From: LDYB01 sp037442385 | GTDB lineage: Bacteria; Armatimonadota; Fimbriimonadia; Fimbriimonadales; GBS-DC | Assembly: GCA_037442385.1 (NCBI GenBank) | Contig: JBBIQJ010000099.1 | Span: forward strand, 1 to 9,564 | DNA length: 9,564 bases | Direction: 5' to 3' | Shown: one piece after another, positions 6,686-9,564 of the stretch | Position numbering within the stretch: position 1 is the first letter of the stretch | Layout: each line of letters begins with the position of its first letter | Translations under genes and position numbers: made by a program | The notes under the pieces: model-generated | Seen by the model: only the letters and a program-made list of their open reading frames with translations | The model's database searches: none | Told to the model about the DNA's origin: nothing

Positions 6686-8419
6686 ATGAACTGGGAACAA
6701 GCCTATCGGGAGTTACTGAAGCAATACAACCAAGTCAAAACGGAATACGAGCGCACTCTGGAGCGTCTGCGCGAGCTGGAGACGCAATCTAAAAACGGCG
6801 CCAAGGGGTCGGCTTCGGGCACGCCAGAAGTCGTGACGGCAGAGGTGGCGAACCCTGCCAACTACGAAGCGACCCTGAAACGCCTGGTGCGCCAGATTGG
6901 CGCCATCGTACAGGCGGAAAAAGTCGTGTTTATGCTTTACGACCCTGAAGAGGGCGAGCTGCGCGCCTACCCACCAGCCTTCGGGCTGACCGACGACGAA
7001 ATCAAAATGCTCCGCGTGCGCGCCACACAGGGCGTCTCAGGTGAGGTCTTCCGCGAGGGTAAGCCCATTATCGTCCACGACGCCATCAGCGACCCCCGCA
7101 CCACCAAAGAACTGGTGGCGATGCTCCATGTGCGCAATCTGGTGTGCGTGCCGCTTGTGCTAGAAAAACGCGACGAGGAAAACCGCGTGATTGACCGCCA
7201 GACAATTGGCGTGCTGCACGCTTTCAACAAACAGCGCGGCGGACACTTCATCGACGAAGATGTGCGCCTGCTGGAGCGCATGGCACGCAACGCCGCTGCG
7301 GTGATTGCCGGCATGCGGCTCTACCAGGCTATCCTCGAAGAGAAAGAGGAACTGGTGCACACCATCGAGAGCCTGCGCGCAGGGTTGCTGCTGGTCAACC
7401 AGAACGGACGCATCAACCAGATGAACGCCGCCGCACGCCGCGTCTTCGGGCTGGGACCCGATGTGCTGGGCAAACCCTATCAGGATGTTATTCCAAACGA
7501 TGTGATTCGCAACATGATCCGCCAGGCGCTCGAAGAAGAAAAAGAGGGCGAACTGGTGGAAATCACGGTTCACTTCGACGACAAGGAGCATATCTATCAG
7601 GTGCAAAACGCCATCGTGCGCGGTGAAGACCAGAAGCCGATGGGAACCGTGATGATTTTCAACGACATCACCGAAATCCGCAACCTCGAGCGCATGAAGT
7701 CGGCGTTCGTGGCAACCGTCTCGCACGAGCTGCGCACGCCCCTCACCGCCATCAAGGGCTTCATCTCTACCTTGTTGATGGACTCCGAAGACGCCTTCTC
7801 GCCCGAAGAGCGCCGCGAATTCTATTCCATCATCGATCAGGAGACCGACCGCCTGACACGCCTGATTAACGACCTGCTCAACATCGCTCGGATCGAGGCG
7901 GGCGAGTCGCTCAAACCCGTTTACAAAGAGGTGGACTTCTACCGCCTCTCGCAGAAGGTGGTCATGATCCAGCGTCAGGCGACCAACAAACACACCATCA
8001 TCCACGATGTGCCGCCCGACCTGCCCAAGATTATCGCCGACGAAGACAAGGTAGACCAGATTCTGACCAACTTGCTCAGCAATGCCATCAAATATTCGCC
8101 GAACGGGGGCGAGATCCGCGTCAAGGCGTGGGAAGAAGACCCCGACCACATCATCTTCTATGTATCTGACCAGGGCATGGGGATTCCCAAGGAGCACCTG
8201 ACCAAGGTGTTTGAGAAGTTCCACCGCGTGGACAATACTGACACCCGTAAGCAGTATGGCACAGGACTGGGCTTGTATCTGGTCAAGCACCTGGTGGAGG
8301 TCATTCACGGCGGGCAAATCTGGGTGGAGAGCGAGGTCGGCGTCGGCTCCACCTTCTATGTGCGCCTGCCGAAGGTACCGCCTGCGGTCAAGGAAGGCAA
8401 AGAGCAGGTTGAGAAATGA
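6686..8419 (+). CDS. Cytoplasmic sensor histidine kinase (GAF-PAS-HisKA-HATPase)
   Basis: The 577-residue protein has a GAGGAG ribosome site (6675-6680) five bases before its ATG. Residues 6-33 look like a coiled coil (YRELLKQYNQ onward). About 60-212 is a GAF domain (VFMLYD, GVSGEVFREGKPIIVHDA, NLVCVPL). About 226-333 is a PAS domain that ends in MIFNDITE. The HisKA dimerisation segment carries the phospho-acceptor His347 in SHELRTP. The ATPase domain shows the N box (Asn462/Asn466 in TNLLSNAIKY), the G1 box DQGMGIP (495-501), the F box VFEKFHRVD and the G2 box GTGLGL (525-530). All catalytic residues are present. No signal peptide or membrane helix is seen, so it senses an internal cue, possibly a small ligand or redox change through GAF/PAS. 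No response regulator is adjacent, so its partner must lie elsewhere. Its stop codon overlaps the dut start. Confidence 0.93.
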   Translation: MNWEQAYRELLKQYNQVKTEYERTLERLRELETQSKNGAKGSASGTPEVVTAEVANPANYEATLKRLVRQIGAIVQAEKVVFMLYDPEEGELRAYPPAFGLTDDEIKMLRVRATQGVSGEVFREGKPIIVHDAISDPRTTKELVAMLHVRNLVCVPLVLEKRDEENRVIDRQTIGVLHAFNKQRGGHFIDEDVRLLERMARNAAAVIAGMRLYQAILEEKEELVHTIESLRAGLLLVNQNGRINQMNAAARRVFGLGPDVLGKPYQDVIPNDVIRNMIRQALEEEKEGELVEITVHFDDKEHIYQVQNAIVRGEDQKPMGTVMIFNDITEIRNLERMKSAFVATVSHELRTPLTAIKGFISTLLMDSEDAFSPEERREFYSIIDQETDRLTRLINDLLNIARIEAGESLKPVYKEVDFYRLSQKVVMIQRQATNKHTIIHDVPPDLPKIIADEDKVDQILTNLLSNAIKYSPNGGEIRVKAWEEDPDHIIFYVSDQGMGIPKEHLTKVFEKFHRVDNTDTRKQYGTGLGLYLVKHLVEVIHGGQIWVESEVGVGSTFYVRLPKVPPAVKEGKEQVEK

Positions 8420-8865
8420 GTCGGGTGCGTGTCTCTCTCTGGCGCGATCCTTCTGCGCTGGACCTGCCCCTGCCGGGCTATCAGACCGAAGGCTCGGCAG
8501 GGGTTGATCTCTATGCGAACATCCGGGAACCTCTCACGCTCCAGCCCGGAGAGCGCGCGCTCATTCCCACGGGTATCCGAATCGCCCTGCCCCCTGGCTA
8601 TGAGGCACAGATTCGCCCCCGAAGCGGGCTGGCGCTCAAGTACGGAATCGGCATGGTCAACAGCCCCGGCACCATCGATAGCGACTATCGGGGCGAGATT
8701 GCGGTGATTCTGATCAACTGGGGACAGGAACCGTTCACCATTCGGCGCGGCGACCGAATTGCCCAGATGGTGGTCGCGCCCGTCGCCCGAATCGAATGGC
8801 AAATGGAAGAGAGCCTCCCCCCCACCGAGCGCGGGGAAGGAGGCTTCGGACATACGGGAGTTTAG
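8416..8865 (+). CDS. dut: dUTPase (deoxyuridine 5'-triphosphate nucleotidohydrolase)
   Basis: This enzyme hydrolyses dUTP to dUMP and pyrophosphate in the cytoplasm, keeping uracil out of DNA and supplying dUMP for thymidylate synthesis. The 149-residue length fits the homotrimeric all-beta family. All five conserved motifs are present: AGVDLYA (28-34, with Asp31), RPRSGLA (67-73), the uracil hairpin segment GTIDSDYRGE (85-94, with Asp88 and Tyr91), RGDRIAQMV (111-119) and the C-terminal arm RGEGGFGHTG (139-148). The ATG overlaps the kinase TGA as ATGA, and the weak AGG (8406-8408) suggests dependence on translation of the kinase. The stop codon overlaps the stop of the opposing subtilase gene. 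Confidence 0.97.
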   Translation: MSRVRVSLWRDPSALDLPLPGYQTEGSAGVDLYANIREPLTLQPGERALIPTGIRIALPPGYEAQIRPRSGLALKYGIGMVNSPGTIDSDYRGEIAVILINWGQEPFTIRRGDRIAQMVVAPVARIEWQMEESLPPTERGEGGFGHTGV

Positions 8866-9564
8866 TTCGCCGCCTGCAGCGCCCGATAGACATTCAGGCG
8901 CCCAGCCCCCGGCGCAATCGTGCGGGTTCCATAAGGGGAGTAAGGATCCACATTCGTCTCCAGAATGGAGCGCAGCTGTTGGTTGGTCAGCCACGGGCTG
9001 TTAGACCACACAAGCGCCGCCGCGCCTGCCACATGGGGACACGCCATCGAGGTACCGCTCAGGGTCGCATACCGACTGCGGTAATAGGTGGAAAAAATGC
9101 TTACCCCGGGCGCCGCGATGTCAACCCACGAACCATACTGCGAGAACGATGCCAGCCGGTCGCTGGAGTCGGTCGCGGCGACAGCAATACAGTTTGTGTA
9201 GTAGGCAGGGTATTGAGGTGCGGAACTGCCGCTGTTGCCCGCAGCGACGACAATCAGACAGCCCGCGTTCCATGCGTAGTTTACTGCGTTCGCCAGCGTT
9301 TGCGAACCGCTCTCCCACCCAGGCTCAGGTTCAGCACATCGGCGCCATTATTAACCGCCCAGGTGATGCCGTTTGCGATACTACTCAGGGAACCTGAACC
9401 TGACGCGCTTAACACTTTCACGGGCATAATCTGCACATAGGCGTTGTACCCGATACTGCAGGGTTCCACGCGGCGACACCTGCCACACCCACGCCATTGT
9501 TAATCTGGGCGGCGGCAATACCCGCCACATGAGTACCGTGTCCGTTATCGTCGTTTGCGTTGGA
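8862..9564 (-). pseudogene. S8 subtilisin-like serine protease, 5'-truncated by the window, two frameshifts
   Basis: Read leftward from 9564, the sequence encodes the catalytic core of a thermitase/fervidolysin-like subtilase, but in three successive frames. Frame one carries the His motif NDDNGHGTHVAG (His codon 9538-9540) and ends soon after WNP. Frame two carries QIMPVKVLSASGSGS and GADVLNLSLGG. Frame three carries VVAAGNSGSS (oxyanion Asn codon 9234-9236), DIAAPGV and the Ser motif SGTSMACPHVAGAAAL (Ser codon 9048-9050). It ends with RLNVYRALQAAN and TAA. Each switch is repaired by adding one base, at the triplets 9461-9463 (CCC on the coding strand) and 9314-9316 (GGG). The Asp motif and signal peptide lie beyond the window. 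The protein seems to finish at the catalytic domain, with no PEP-CTERM or other tail. Intact residues on both sides of each break favour sequencing error or very recent inactivation. Family confidence is high; whether the gene works is open. Confidence 0.88.

Noticed and set aside
7160..8317. Long minus-strand open frame (385 codons) opposite the histidine kinase
   Set aside because: The kinase strand carries every catalytic box of its family. The antisense product is rich in His, Val and Asp without family features.
9281..9469. A separate small gene of 62 codons starting at a GTG
   Set aside because: It is the middle segment of the subtilase (PVKVL, VLNLSLGG) exposed in its own frame by the two frameshifts.
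1..9564. tRNA, rRNA, CRISPR arrays, insertion sequences, attachment sites
   Set aside because: No cloverleaf-like sequence, spaced identical repeats, transposase gene or terminal inverted repeats were seen on either strand.

Overview
The window is 9.6 kb of gene-dense bacterial DNA, moderately GC-rich by eye. It contains no rRNA, tRNA, CRISPR array or insertion sequence that I can see. A secreted protein with a PEP-CTERM tail ending in RRRKR, a large secreted multidomain protein, a thermitase/fervidolysin-like subtilase and a soluble GAF-PAS histidine kinase together suggest a free-living, possibly thermophilic bacterium. An Armatimonadota-like lineage fits best, but this is an impression from protein style and not a marker-gene result.

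Left part (1-3633). A possible gene tail (1-59) and a PEP-CTERM protein (118-744, minus) converge on a perfect 11-bp hairpin at 63-96. Upstream of the PEP-CTERM gene is a divergent intergenic region. It carries a -10-like element and two consecutive dyads that pair fully, with G-U wobbles, only in the minus-strand RNA. To the right is a secreted protein of about 857 residues (1060-3633, plus) with an HExxH zinc-protease motif, two Asp-rich calcium-type repeats and beta-sandwich-like ends.

Middle part (3634-6578). Two ABC transporter permeases of the BMP/nucleoside-uptake type (3769-4830 and 4831-5757) abut exactly, but their ATPase and binding lipoprotein are not in the window. They are followed by a slipin/stomatin-like SPFH membrane protein (5787-6578) without its usual NfeD partner.

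Right part (6579-9564). A promoter region with a perfect extended -10, a palindrome over the -35 slot and a leader hairpin precedes a cytoplasmic sensor histidine kinase (6686-8419). Its stop overlaps the start of a complete dUTPase gene, dut (8416-8865), as ATGA. The dut stop in turn overlaps, tail to tail, the stop of a minus-strand subtilisin-family protease gene that runs off the right edge. That protease gene is split over three reading frames by two apparent one-base deletions, each in a G/C triplet.

The housekeeping theme is uptake of small molecules (perhaps nucleosides), membrane organisation, signal sensing and dUTP removal. The flanks encode exported proteins. I see no convincing complete novel system. 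The most unusual items are the HExxH secreted protein, the kinase-dut coupling, the structured PEP-CTERM leader and the doubly frameshifted subtilase.
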